From assembly GCA_913047625.1 (NCBI GenBank), contig CAJWUJ010000001.1, positions 1 through 64,000 of the forward strand: a DNA stretch of 64,000 nt, read 5' to 3'. The notes below the pieces were generated by a model. That model saw only the letters and a program-made list of their open reading frames with translations, did no database searches and was not told the DNA's origin. Of the stretch, positions 49,515 through 59,214 are shown piece by piece. How positions within the stretch are numbered: the stretch's first letter is position 1; each line of letters begins with the position of its first letter. The stretch is from an uncultured Dehalococcoidia bacterium. GTDB taxonomy: Bacteria; Chloroflexota; Dehalococcoidia; Lucifugimonadales; CAJWUJ01. The translations under genes were made by a program, and so were the position numbers.

Positions 49515-50936
49515 CTAATGTTCTGGAATCAGCATATTAGTAAGATCGTTTGTATTTTCTAATGTGTCAAGGTTCGTGATTGCTTGAATCACTTCCGCAC
49601 TCTGTTTGTTACTGAAACCCCTGGCGGTTGTTAATACGGTAAATTTTCCGTGGAGTTCGTCTTTGGTGATAGGATTTTCTGGTTCTCCTTTAGGTAAATC
49701 TACCCTGCGCTTAAAGCTTCCTTCATTGGTGGTTAAGGTTACTTCAGCTCCAATTTTATCCGGGAAGTCTTGCATGAGTTCTTGATCATGAACGATATTA
49801 ATTTTGCCCATCATTGCTTGTAATTTAGATTCATTGACTTTCTCAAGGGAATACTCTGGATTAAAAAGTTCCCATAGCCCTTTCTCCCCTTCTTGCAGAA
49901 CCAGTGCTAAATTAAATTGAGCGCTAAAGCTTGGCCCGTAAATCCCCTTGCCTTTAGCCCATGGCTCAGGATCATCAACGTAATCTGCGCCAATTTCGTA
50001 AATTCGGGCCGTAACCTGCTCTACATCGTCCAGTGTCAGATTGGATTTTCCAATTTCTGATTTTAGAATGTCAATTAGAGCATCACGGGATGAATGTAGG
50101 TGCCTGCATCCTGGAAATGGCTTGTGTGCGACTTCTAGAATTTTCCTAGGCCCATTAAGGTCCGTAGTCAACTCTTCAATGTTATGGGTGTCGGAATAGA
50201 GAGCGAGAAATCCCTTAGGATTTTCTATGGCGTTGGTACCACCGGTAAAATTATTCTTTCCCAAAAGTGCGGCTAAAACGCCGTTGGACGCTGCCCGTCC
50301 TGGGTTAAAATCCTTCATCATGGCACGTTCGCCCAAATGGGCAAAATTTCCAGCAACTTGACCCCCAGCAATAGCGACTGTCTGAGTTGCTTGTTCGTCA
50401 GTATGATTCAATAATTTCCCTGCAGCCATCGCTGCACCAAAAGTATTGATACTTCCTGAGGGGTGCCACCCTTTTGTATAGTGAGATGGCATTCCTGCTA
50501 ATCCAACCCGTATAGCCATTTCGTATCCGCATGTAATAGCTGTCAGTAGTTCTTTTCCATCAGAAGATTGTTTTTCTGCTATGGCTAAAGCTGCAGCTAA
50601 AACACTGTCGCCTACGTGTGACTGAGTTCCCCTGTGGGAATCATCTAATTCCGCCATGTGACCAGCTGACCCATTTAGGAAAGCAGCATTTACCGAGGGG
50701 AGTCGTAGATTGTGGCCTAGGACAATTGACTCTTTTGGTCCTCCTAGATCTGTGAATGTTTTTCGAAGGATTCTTGCAGGGTTTTCATCACTACCGTAAA
50801 TGGTGTAACCAAGATAATCCAAGAGCAGATCTTTTGCTTTTTCCACGCTTTCTGGTGGAAGATCTTCGTATTGTAAGTTATTCAAATGACTACTTAGAAT
50901 TGTTGTAAGTGAGGCCACAGTTTTCCTCCTGATCAA
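49515..50936 (-). CDS. MmgE/PrpD family protein
   Basis: LLDYLGYTIYGSDENPA, NAAFLNGSAGHMAELDDSHRGTQSHVGDSVLAAALAIAE, HKPFPGCRHLHSSRDA. Confidence 0.92.
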   Translation of the reverse strand: MIRRKTVASLTTILSSHLNNLQYEDLPPESVEKAKDLLLDYLGYTIYGSDENPARILRKTFTDLGGPKESIVLGHNLRLPSVNAAFLNGSAGHMAELDDSHRGTQSHVGDSVLAAALAIAEKQSSDGKELLTAITCGYEMAIRVGLAGMPSHYTKGWHPSGSINTFGAAMAAGKLLNHTDEQATQTVAIAGGQVAGNFAHLGERAMMKDFNPGRAASNGVLAALLGKNNFTGGTNAIENPKGFLALYSDTHNIEELTTDLNGPRKILEVAHKPFPGCRHLHSSRDALIDILKSEIGKSNLTLDDVEQVTARIYEIGADYVDDPEPWAKGKGIYGPSFSAQFNLALVLQEGEKGLWELFNPEYSLEKVNESKLQAMMGKINIVHDQELMQDFPDKIGAEVTLTTNEGSFKRRVDLPKGEPENPITKDELHGKFTVLTTARGFSNKQSAEVIQAITNLDTLENTNDLTNMLIPEH

Positions 50937-51124
50937 AGAACGTATGTATGGAGAGTATAGGTTAATTTCATCAACTGATCCAGACCTGATACTTTAATAG
51001 GTGGCGTTATAATATTTACTAAGCTCATCTATTTGATCATCCACTCTACTCCCGGTATATAGGTGGGATAGAAAAAGAGCACGAGCGGTGGTTCTTGCGA
51101 CTTGATCTTTGATACCCGAGTTAG

Positions 51125-52471
51125 CTAGTAAGTGGTAACCCCGTTTTCTACTACTATCTTGCCCCCGATAATCACAGCATTGACCTTCGATATTGATTTG
51201 GGATCTACCACGACTAAGTCAGCTATTTTACCCTCTTTGATTTCCCCTCTATTGGGGGCGATGTTGGGGATAGCATCAGTGACGTTTTTTGTGGCCAGAG
51301 CAATTGCTTTGGGTAACGTTACGACTCGTTGCTCGATAAAATACTCTAATACTTTGAGAATGGAATCCCAGTACCCGCCACTAGTATCGGTTGAAATCAT
51401 ATCTGCAAGACCTTCCTGCAGAAGGGCCAAGGATAAAATGTGATTAGGGGTTACTTGTCCCGCTCTGAAGAAGTCACCAGTACTCATGTCTATCCACCCG
51501 CCTGCTTTCTTAACAGCCTTTGCAACCTCTACGCATTCACTTGGGGAGTAGAAAAGATTACTATGTGCAGCATGAAAGAGTGAATTCAGTTGACTGGAAT
51601 AAGTGAGAATTTGTTCCCTCGTTTGTGGTGCGTTATGGAAATCTATGGGGACATTTAGTTTCTTGGCATATTGAGTTGCCTCTTCGCCTGCTTCTAGATT
51701 AAGCCATGCATTTTCACTACTATTCTCTACAAGCGCTTCTAATTTACTTCTTGCATCCAGAACACCAAACTGTTCCATGAGCTGGGGAAGTTTGGACTTT
51801 TTCCCTTCAGCAGTTGTTGCTGCTTCACGGAATTTTCTAGCATCTTCCCAGGATACTGGCTTGCCTGTCTCTACTCGAACCATCAAGGGAATGTACATGA
51901 AGTCTGTATAACTTATATCTGGTTCTTTTCCGCAACAAGGGGTAGGGATACCAAATGCTCCTACTTCACCAATTCCTATGGCTCCTTGCTTGATTCGTTC
52001 CTCTGCTGTAGTTGCATAATGAGTGTCAGTAAGACCTCCGCAGCTAAATGTTTTTGCCTTTTCGAAATGCTTTGGTGTGTTAATAGTGTACGTTTGGAGT
52101 AGCTGAGGAGTGAAAGATCTTGCTTTCTCCAGTTCCTCGTTAGTACCAAAGCCGTCTTGGCTTATAAGAGTCGTTTCACCTTCAAGGAGGTGTTGCTTTA
52201 AGTTCTGGCGCACTCTGGCTTCTGGCAGGGCTGGCAAGGCATAGTCTGTAGCATAAGGACCCATGGTAATACAGTGCGTATGACGATTAATTAGCCCGGG
52301 AATAACAAATCCTCCTCTGGCGTCAATCGCGTAATCAGCAAAATCGTACATTGGATAGGGAACTGTATAGATACTATCGATTATATTATCTTCAAGAATC
52401 AGAGATCGATTTTCTAAGATAGTAGATCCATCACCGGTTACAACATTGGCATTGTAGATGAGTGTACGCAT
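51125..52471 (-). CDS. Amidohydrolase family protein
   Basis: MRTLIYNANVVTGDGSTILENRSLILED, GGFVIPGLINRHTHC, ADLVVVDPKSISKVNAVIIGGKIVVENG. Start moved from 52528 to 52471. Confidence 0.87.
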   Translation of the reverse strand: MRTLIYNANVVTGDGSTILENRSLILEDNIIDSIYTVPYPMYDFADYAIDARGGFVIPGLINRHTHCITMGPYATDYALPALPEARVRQNLKQHLLEGETTLISQDGFGTNEELEKARSFTPQLLQTYTINTPKHFEKAKTFSCGGLTDTHYATTAEERIKQGAIGIGEVGAFGIPTPCCGKEPDISYTDFMYIPLMVRVETGKPVSWEDARKFREAATTAEGKKSKLPQLMEQFGVLDARSKLEALVENSSENAWLNLEAGEEATQYAKKLNVPIDFHNAPQTREQILTYSSQLNSLFHAAHSNLFYSPSECVEVAKAVKKAGGWIDMSTGDFFRAGQVTPNHILSLALLQEGLADMISTDTSGGYWDSILKVLEYFIEQRVVTLPKAIALATKNVTDAIPNIAPNRGEIKEGKIADLVVVDPKSISKVNAVIIGGKIVVENGVTTY

Positions 52472-52675
52472 TGTAGTATCCTTTCTTGTACCTTTAAGGG
52501 TACATTGCTCTTCGTTGACTCTGATCATTCAACATCAGGGTGCGATGGATTATAGCAACTCTTAAGGGAGATGTGAATTTATTGCCGATTGGCACCAGCG
52601 GTATTAGTATAAATATTTATGGACCTAAGTGTACACTGATTGGTGCAAGCACCTTTGCTGGAGGTAATAGTGATT

Positions 52676-54310
52676 ATGAATAACGTTTCACAGGACAAAT
52701 ATGACTTGGGATTGGAAAAAGGAGCAGCCAACTATCAACCTTTAACACCCCTTACTTTTTTAGCTTGGGCTGAACTTACCTACCCTGCCAAACCTGCTGT
52801 TATTGAAGGAGATCTTGTATTCACCTACCGAGACTTTGCTACGAGATGCCGAAAATTAGCTGGAGCATTGTCAGTAAGTGGGGTAGGGAAAAATAGTACC
52901 GTCAGTATTATGGCACCCAATATTCACGCTATGTTGGAGGCGCATTATGCGATTCCAATGACTGGAGGTGTCTTAAATGCGTTAAATTATCGGCTAGATG
53001 CTAAAACTATAGCTTTCATTTTGAATCATGCTGAGACAGAAGTCTTACTTACTGCGAAACAGTTTTCAGCAGTCATTGCAGAGGCTCTTGTAGATGTTAA
53101 GAGGGATATTCTCGTTATTGATATAGATGATGACTCTGAAGGTACACGATTACTAGGGGATATCACATATGAGGAGTTTCTCTCTAAAGGCGATGCCAAT
53201 ACTTGTACTACTACTATTAATGACGAATGGGATGCCATTTCACTAAACTATACTTCTGGCACTACTGGGAATCCTAAAGGTGTGGTTTATCATCACCGCG
53301 GAGCATTCTTGAATGCATTGGGTAATGTCATATCATTTGCTTTAAACTCTGATACGGTTTATTTATGGACCTTGCCTATGTTTCACTGTAATGGTTGGAC
53401 TTATCCTTGGGCTGTCACTGCAGTTGGAGGTACGCATGTTTGCTTACCTAAGCTCGAACCCTCAGCGGTATTTTCACTTATTGAAGAACATAACGTGAGT
53501 CACATGTGCGGAGCGCCAGTAGTACTGAATATGTTGATTCATGCAGGAAAAACGGATAAAACGCAACGTGAAAAGCCTGTGAATATAGCTACTGGTGGCG
53601 CGTCTCCTCCAAGTTCTGTGATTAGAAAAATGGAGCAATTGGGATTTCGGGTTACTCATGTATATGGATTAACTGAGTCATACGGCCCTGCTACTTCATG
53701 TGCTTGGCAGAGGGACTGGGACTCGTTGTCTTTGGATGATCAGGCTTTGAAACTTTCTCGCCAGGGCGTAAGGTTTGCGACGGTAGAGGATGTTCAGGTA
53801 TTAGATCCGAGTTCTTACGTAAGTGTTCCTGCAGACAGTACTACCTTGGGTGAGATTATGATCCGAGGTAATACGGTGATGAAGGGTTATCTCAAGAATG
53901 ACCAAGCGACTGAAGCAGCATTTCAGAATGGATGGTTTCATTCAGGAGATTTGGCAGTAGTCCATTCCGATCAATACATTGAGATTAAAGATCGTTCTAA
54001 GGATGTTATTATTTCAGGGGGTGAAAATATTTCTAGCCTTGAAATAGAAGAGGCTTTGTATAAACATCCTGATATTATGGAAGCAGCAGTTGTAGCAAAA
54101 CCTGATGAGCAATGGGGGGAGGTTCCGTGTGCTTTTGTGACATTAATTGAAGATCACGGTGAGATAACTGATAAAGATATTATCAAATGGTGTAGAGACA
54201 ATATGGCTCACTATAAGACACCCAAATTTGTTGTGTTCTGCGACTTACCTAAAACTTCTACTGGAAAAGTGCAAAAGTTTGCTTTGCGAAAATTGGCTGC
54301 TGAGATGTAA
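52676..54310 (+). CDS. AMP-binding acyl-CoA synthetase
   Basis: LNYTSGTTGNPKGVVYHHRG, THVYGLTESYGPATSCAWQ, GWFHSGDLAVVHSDQYIEIKDRSKDVIISGGENISSLEIEEALYKHP, PKTSTGKVQKFALR. Start moved from 52640 to 52676. Confidence 0.95.
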   Translation: MNNVSQDKYDLGLEKGAANYQPLTPLTFLAWAELTYPAKPAVIEGDLVFTYRDFATRCRKLAGALSVSGVGKNSTVSIMAPNIHAMLEAHYAIPMTGGVLNALNYRLDAKTIAFILNHAETEVLLTAKQFSAVIAEALVDVKRDILVIDIDDDSEGTRLLGDITYEEFLSKGDANTCTTTINDEWDAISLNYTSGTTGNPKGVVYHHRGAFLNALGNVISFALNSDTVYLWTLPMFHCNGWTYPWAVTAVGGTHVCLPKLEPSAVFSLIEEHNVSHMCGAPVVLNMLIHAGKTDKTQREKPVNIATGGASPPSSVIRKMEQLGFRVTHVYGLTESYGPATSCAWQRDWDSLSLDDQALKLSRQGVRFATVEDVQVLDPSSYVSVPADSTTLGEIMIRGNTVMKGYLKNDQATEAAFQNGWFHSGDLAVVHSDQYIEIKDRSKDVIISGGENISSLEIEEALYKHPDIMEAAVVAKPDEQWGEVPCAFVTLIEDHGEITDKDIIKWCRDNMAHYKTPKFVVFCDLPKTSTGKVQKFALRKLAAEM

Positions 54311-54337
54311 CTTTCCCTCCAACTCTGTGTAACTGGT

Positions 54338-54631
54338 TTAGTTTAGGATATCGAGAAACTCTTGTTCAGGAGGTTTTGCCCAGAATGTACCTGTTTTACT
54401 GGCAGCAGTGGCTTGTTGCCGTTCTTCGCTTTTGAACCATTCCTGTTGATGAGCTATTGATTCCCAGGTAGTTAAGGTCACAAGCTCAAGAGAGTTTTCT
54501 TGTGACTGAAGAGTTTCTCTTGAAATGTAACCTTTGAATTTACTTTGGGCGAGTCCTGCAGTGTTCAACAATGCTTTGGAAACTTCCAGATTTTCTTCTT
54601 TGCAGTAATGTCTGCTAATAATAGTGATCAT
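54338..54631 (-). CDS. Antibiotic biosynthesis monooxygenase (ABM)-like small protein
   Basis: 97 aa; SRHYCKEENLEVSKALLNTAGLAQSKFKGYISRETL...LVTLTTWESIAHQQEWFKSEER. Confidence 0.75.
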   Translation of the reverse strand: MITIISRHYCKEENLEVSKALLNTAGLAQSKFKGYISRETLQSQENSLELVTLTTWESIAHQQEWFKSEERQQATAASKTGTFWAKPPEQEFLDILN

Positions 54632-55218
54632 TGATTCTCCTTGATGATGATTGATCCTCTTTCTGCGTCATACATCCCTTTACTTGGAACAGGCCTATGT
54701 TCGCTGTTCATAGATATAATATCGGTATCCCAAAGATGAGAAAAAGTGAGTGCTCGAGGGCAGTGTGCATATGATTCTTCCACTGTGACTAATAATCCTT
54801 GTAAGTAAATGGATTTATCATCTGTTTCATATAGATGAAGAACCATTTTTTGCTCGTCCATATCTTTTTTGGTAACAAATTGAGCAGGTCCATTGACTCG
54901 AACAGTTTCATTTACTCCAGGAATAAAGAAAATCAACCCTACATTTGGGTTTTCGTCCAGATTGTTGTATGACTGGAATAATTTATTTCCAGCTACGTCA
55001 GGAATCAAAATACGGGTATCATCGATGATTTTGACGAAACCGGGGGCTCCTCCTTTGGGGGAAGCATCGCATCGACCGTTAGCGTTTGATGTAGCCATTA
55101 TGAGAAATGGCGTTTTTTCAATGAATTGCTGGACAAAAGGGCTGAGATAAGAGACTACTTTCCCTTTTGCTCTTTCTGATGGTGCTCCGTATTGGCTTGC
55201 AAACTTTTCTGCAGTCAT
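54628..55218 (-). CDS. Pyridoxamine 5'-phosphate oxidase-family (FMN-binding split barrel) protein
   Basis: FLIMATSNANGRCDASPKGGAPGFVKIIDDTRILIPDVAGNKLFQSYNNLDENPNVGLIFFIPGVNETVRVNG. Confidence 0.9.
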   Translation of the reverse strand: MTAEKFASQYGAPSERAKGKVVSYLSPFVQQFIEKTPFLIMATSNANGRCDASPKGGAPGFVKIIDDTRILIPDVAGNKLFQSYNNLDENPNVGLIFFIPGVNETVRVNGPAQFVTKKDMDEQKMVLHLYETDDKSIYLQGLLVTVEESYAHCPRALTFSHLWDTDIISMNSEHRPVPSKGMYDAERGSIIIKENQ

Positions 55219-55351
55219 ATTGGTCCTTTAAAATGCTTGCTACAAGGAGTTCTAGTAAAACTATCTTTTTGATTCCAGAAAGTCAACTCAAAGACTCAAG
55301 TCAGCACTCTTTGTTATAATGACTTTGAAGGTCTATATTAAGGAGTTCTAT

Positions 55352-55612
55352 ATGCTAGGTGACGTTTCTTCACGACCTCTTGTAACTATTGAATATTGCG
55401 TTCCTTGAGACTATGTTCCCCAAGCAGTTGGCTTGGCAGAAAAGATTATGGAGTTATTTTCTTGGGATATTAAGGGAGTGACATTGATTCCGGCAGATGG
55501 AGGTGCATTCGAGGTATCTGTTGGTGGCGTATTAATGTACTCAAAACTTAAACAGGGACAATTTCCTGATCAAAAGCAATTAGTTGATCAGATTCGTGAG
55601 CAATTATTGTAG
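55352..55612 (+). CDS. SelW/Rdx-family candidate selenoprotein; CxxU motif, TGA at 55406-55408 read as Sec
   Basis: MLGDVSSRPLVTIEYCVP-U-DYVPQAVGLAEKIMELFSWDIKGVTLIPADGGAFEVSVGGVLMYSKLKQGQFPDQKQLVDQIREQLL; aligns throughout with SelW (YCxxU, GxFEVxVxGxLxxSK). Missing from the ORF track; AAGGAG RBS upstream. Confidence 0.9.
55420..55436 (+). promoter_or_regulatory. Putative bacterial SECIS hairpin
   Basis: CCAAGC-AGTTG-GCTTGG, 6 bp perfect stem, G at second loop position, loop begins 17 nt after the TGA. Confidence 0.68.
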
Positions 55613-55669
55613 TGAATCTAGTCCTATTGCCTGGTTTGGTGGCTGGGCTTAATAGAGATAAGGAGAGAA

Positions 55670-57103
55670 ATGACCGCTTTTCCAGAACTTGACAAGTACG
55701 ATGCCACTGGCTTGGCAGAATTAGTGAAAAAACATCAGGTGAAACCGGAAGAATTGGTTGATGAAACAATCGACCGAATAGAGAAACTGAATCCTGTATT
55801 GAACGCAATTAACTTGAAAATGTACGAGCATGCTAAGAATTTGGCAGGTAGCGTTGACATGAGTGCACCTTTTGCGGGAGTACCGTTCCTGTTGAAAGAT
55901 TTTTTGGCAGAATATGCTGGTTTTCCACTTACTTGGTGCAGTAAGTTTGTTGGAAATTTTATTCCTGACGTTGATAGTGAGCTGGTTAAGCGGTATCGTT
56001 CTGCCGGGTTTATTACTGTAGCTAAAACTATTGCTCCGGAATTTGCTATTGGTGCTAGTACTGAGCCTGTTTTATTTGGCCCAGTCCATAATCCGTGGAA
56101 TCTGGACAGAACTAGCGGTGGTTCTAGCGGTGGATCAGCTGCAGCTATAGCCTCAGGAATTGTTCCGGTTGCTCATGGTAATGATTGGGGAGGATCAATT
56201 CGTATTCCTGCCTCAGCGTGCGGTCTTTTTGGCATGAAACCGACTCGTGGAAGAAATCCTTTAGGTCCTTATTTTGGTGATATCAATAATGGTTTAGTAG
56301 CTGAACACGTACTTACTAGATCTGTTCGTGATAGTGCAGGTGTTTTAGATGCAACGTCAGGTTCGGATATAGGAGATCCTTATCCTTGCCCTGTGTCCGT
56401 TGATTCATTCGAAGCAGAGTCCCGTCGGCAACCTGATCGATTGAGAATCGGATTTTCTGTAGAATCCCCTTTAGGAACAACTGTTCATAAAGATTGTATT
56501 ACGGCGGTAAAGAATGCGATGGATCTTTGCGAAGATCTTGGACATATAGTTGAAGAAGCAAGCCCATCTTTTGATGGAGAGATGCTTTGGTCTAACTATA
56601 CAAATATGTGTGCAGCTGGCGTATCATGGGCAGCAGATACTTGGAGTAAAAGACTGAATAAATCCCTAAATAAAGACGAATTCGAACCGTTTATTTGGGA
56701 TTTAATTCAAAGAGGCCACACTATTACTGCACCAGAGTACTTAATGTACAATCAAACCTTGCAGAGTATTTACCGAGAAATGGCTGCATTTTATGAGACA
56801 TATGATGTGTGGGTGACAAGCACTCTGGGAGAACCTCCTATTGTATTAGGAAGCCTTGCCTACGATGGATCAGGACCAATTGCTCAAAGACGAAAACAAG
56901 CTACTTTTTCTCCTTATACCTACATATCTAATGTGACTGGTCAACCTTCAATGACTGTTCCTTTGCACTGGAACTCGGAGGATCTTCCTATTGGTGTTCA
57001 TTTCACATCTGGATATGGAAATGAAGGATTGCTCTTTCGGCTTGCTCATCAACTAGAGCTAGCTGCACCTTGGTGGGATCGCAGGCCGCCAGTTTATGCT
57101 TGA
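55670..57103 (+). CDS. Amidase signature family protein
   Basis: [62 protein letters not shown]. Confidence 0.95.
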   Translation: MTAFPELDKYDATGLAELVKKHQVKPEELVDETIDRIEKLNPVLNAINLKMYEHAKNLAGSVDMSAPFAGVPFLLKDFLAEYAGFPLTWCSKFVGNFIPDVDSELVKRYRSAGFITVAKTIAPEFAIGASTEPVLFGPVHNPWNLDRTSGGSSGGSAAAIASGIVPVAHGNDWGGSIRIPASACGLFGMKPTRGRNPLGPYFGDINNGLVAEHVLTRSVRDSAGVLDATSGSDIGDPYPCPVSVDSFEAESRRQPDRLRIGFSVESPLGTTVHKDCITAVKNAMDLCEDLGHIVEEASPSFDGEMLWSNYTNMCAAGVSWAADTWSKRLNKSLNKDEFEPFIWDLIQRGHTITAPEYLMYNQTLQSIYREMAAFYETYDVWVTSTLGEPPIVLGSLAYDGSGPIAQRRKQATFSPYTYISNVTGQPSMTVPLHWNSEDLPIGVHFTSGYGNEGLLFRLAHQLELAAPWWDRRPPVYA

Positions 57104-57172
57104 TAGCTTCAGTAATCGAGTGTATATGCCTTATTACCGATTACATATTAAAGTTGCTGAGAGGAGTAGACC

Positions 57173-57460
57173 ATGTATGTCGTAATTTCACACCATTACG
57201 TTATTGCAGAGCAGCTAGAAGTAGGCCAACAAGCTTTGACTGAAATGTATGAAGCCATGAAAAACTATGAGGGTTTTATCAACCGCCATAATTTAACAGC
57301 AGATGATAATTCTCTACATATTACCTCTGTAACCTATTGGCAAAATAAGATACATGCACAAGCTTGGGACAATGGTCCGGACAGAGCTAGGATTCGAGGT
57401 TATTCTTCCGAATGTTGGACAGAACCACCTTATCGGACAGGGTTTACCCAGTTTGAATGA
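57173..57460 (+). CDS. ABM-like small protein
   Basis: 95 aa; VISHHYVIAEQLEVGQQALTEMYEAMKNYEGFINRHNL...SVTYWQNKIHAQAWDNGPDR; similar layout to 54338..54631. Confidence 0.7.
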   Translation: MYVVISHHYVIAEQLEVGQQALTEMYEAMKNYEGFINRHNLTADDNSLHITSVTYWQNKIHAQAWDNGPDRARIRGYSSECWTEPPYRTGFTQFE

Positions 57461-57485
57461 GATAAGGACTCACAGTAAAAGTGAT

Positions 57486-58406
57486 ATGACGGATTTTGCT
57501 ATTCGGGTGAAGGGGCTTTCTAAGTCCTACGGACAACAAACAGTTGTGAACGATATTACTTTTGACGTTCGGCGGGGTGAGGTGTTTGCACTATTAGGAC
57601 CTAATGGAGCCGGGAAAACGACCACCGTTGAAATTCTAGAGGGACATAGGAAACGTGATAAAGGAAATGTTGAAGTCCTTGGATACGATCCAATTAATGC
57701 TGAGAAGCAGTTTAGAGAGCAAATAGGGATCGTTCTTCAAGGTACAGGGGTAGAGCCACAACTGAAAGTTGGTGAAACCGTTGAAATGTTCAGAGGCTAC
57801 TATCCTGATCCATTTCCGCTTGAAGAGGTTTTGGATGTAGTAGGACTTACATCGGAAAGAAACAAGTTAGTAAGGCAGCTATCGGGTGGTCAGCAACGTC
57901 GTTTGGATGTCGGTGTTGCATTGGCAGGAAATCCCCAATTGTTGTTTTTGGATGAACCTACAACCGGCTTTGATCCTTCGGCTAGACGGGATGCTTGGGA
58001 TATGATATCCAACCTTAGGTTAATGGGGAGAACAGTGGTTTTGACCACTCACTACATGGATGAAGCTGAACATTTAGCTGATCACATTGCCCTTATGTCT
58101 AAAGGTTCTATTCTCTCATATGGTACCGTTGCAGAAATTATTGCGAGACAATCAGGGACTGTATTAGGTTTTAAGCTGGAAGATGCAAAAACGGTATTGC
58201 CGAAAAACTTCTCGGATGCAGCCACTATAAAGGGCAATAAAGTCACTATGAGAACAAATGCTCCAATTCCGCTTCTGTATAACCTCACCTCTTGGGCTTT
58301 AGACAATGACCAGAACCTTGACGATTTACGTGTGGAAAAGCCTACTTTGGAAGATGTATATCTTGATATTGTCAGGTCATCCACTGAGAAGGATGCAAAA
58401 TTGTGA
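57486..58406 (+). CDS. ABC transporter ATP-binding protein (ABC-2 type)
   Basis: LLGPNGAGKTTTVEIL, RQLSGGQQRRLDVGVALAGNPQLLFLDEPTTGFD. Start moved from 57354 to 57486. Confidence 0.95.
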   Translation: MTDFAIRVKGLSKSYGQQTVVNDITFDVRRGEVFALLGPNGAGKTTTVEILEGHRKRDKGNVEVLGYDPINAEKQFREQIGIVLQGTGVEPQLKVGETVEMFRGYYPDPFPLEEVLDVVGLTSERNKLVRQLSGGQQRRLDVGVALAGNPQLLFLDEPTTGFDPSARRDAWDMISNLRLMGRTVVLTTHYMDEAEHLADHIALMSKGSILSYGTVAEIIARQSGTVLGFKLEDAKTVLPKNFSDAATIKGNKVTMRTNAPIPLLYNLTSWALDNDQNLDDLRVEKPTLEDVYLDIVRSSTEKDAKL

Positions 58407-59176
58407 GTACTGTTCGGCTTACGATAAGACAGATCAAGTATGAGAACAAGGCTTTTTGGAGAAATCCAGCTGCTGTCTTTTTTACGTTTATTTTCCCGCT
58501 GGTTTTTCTTGTGATCTTTAATGTATTGTTTGGAAGTGATCCATTGGAGTTGCCCGAAGGCGTTACTCACCTATCCACTTTTTACGTTCCTGGCATAGCT
58601 GCATTGTCGGTGGTGAGTGCCTCTTATACGAATGTAGCTATGAGGATATCATTTTCGCGAGACCAAGGGGTTCTTAAAAGAATTAAAGGATCACCGCTTC
58701 CTAGTGTGTCATTTGTAATCGCGCGTATAGTACATTCTACAGGTATATCGATGCTATTGGTCTTGATTGTGGTGAGCGCAGGGATTTTAGTTTATAACGT
58801 AGATCCTCCAACTAACACTATACCTGCACTGATTGTTACCTTACTAGTTGGATCTGCGGCTTTTAGTGCCTTAGGATTTGCTATAACGGTTATTGTTCCT
58901 AATGTAGATGCCGCACCTGCTGTTGTGAATGCCTCTATCTTGCCCGTTTTATTTATTTCTGATGTTTTTATTCCTATGCAGAGCGCTCCTTCTTGGCTCA
59001 CTATATTCGCGCAGATTTTCCCGGTCTATCATTTCTCCGCTGCGTTACAAGCTGGGTTTAATCCCTTTGAAACTGGACTAGGATTTGAGCTAGATCATTT
59101 ATTAGTAATGGGTATCTGGCTACTCGTAGGAATAATTGTGACGGTGAGGTTCTTTTCGTGGGAACCTCGTAGGTAG
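58403..59176 (+). CDS. ABC-2 type transporter permease
   Basis: 257 aa membrane protein overlapping the ATPase stop by 4 nt (GTGA). Confidence 0.92.
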   Translation: MSTVRLTIRQIKYENKAFWRNPAAVFFTFIFPLVFLVIFNVLFGSDPLELPEGVTHLSTFYVPGIAALSVVSASYTNVAMRISFSRDQGVLKRIKGSPLPSVSFVIARIVHSTGISMLLVLIVVSAGILVYNVDPPTNTIPALIVTLLVGSAAFSALGFAITVIVPNVDAAPAVVNASILPVLFISDVFIPMQSAPSWLTIFAQIFPVYHFSAALQAGFNPFETGLGFELDHLLVMGIWLLVGIIVTVRFFSWEPRR

Positions 59177-59214
59177 ATAAATACAGCCCTAGGACCTATG
59201 GAACCTGAATTAGA

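Noticed and set aside
55548-55808. Minus strand 86 aa ORF
   Set aside because: Overlaps the SelW-like gene and the amidase start on the opposite strand; no motif.
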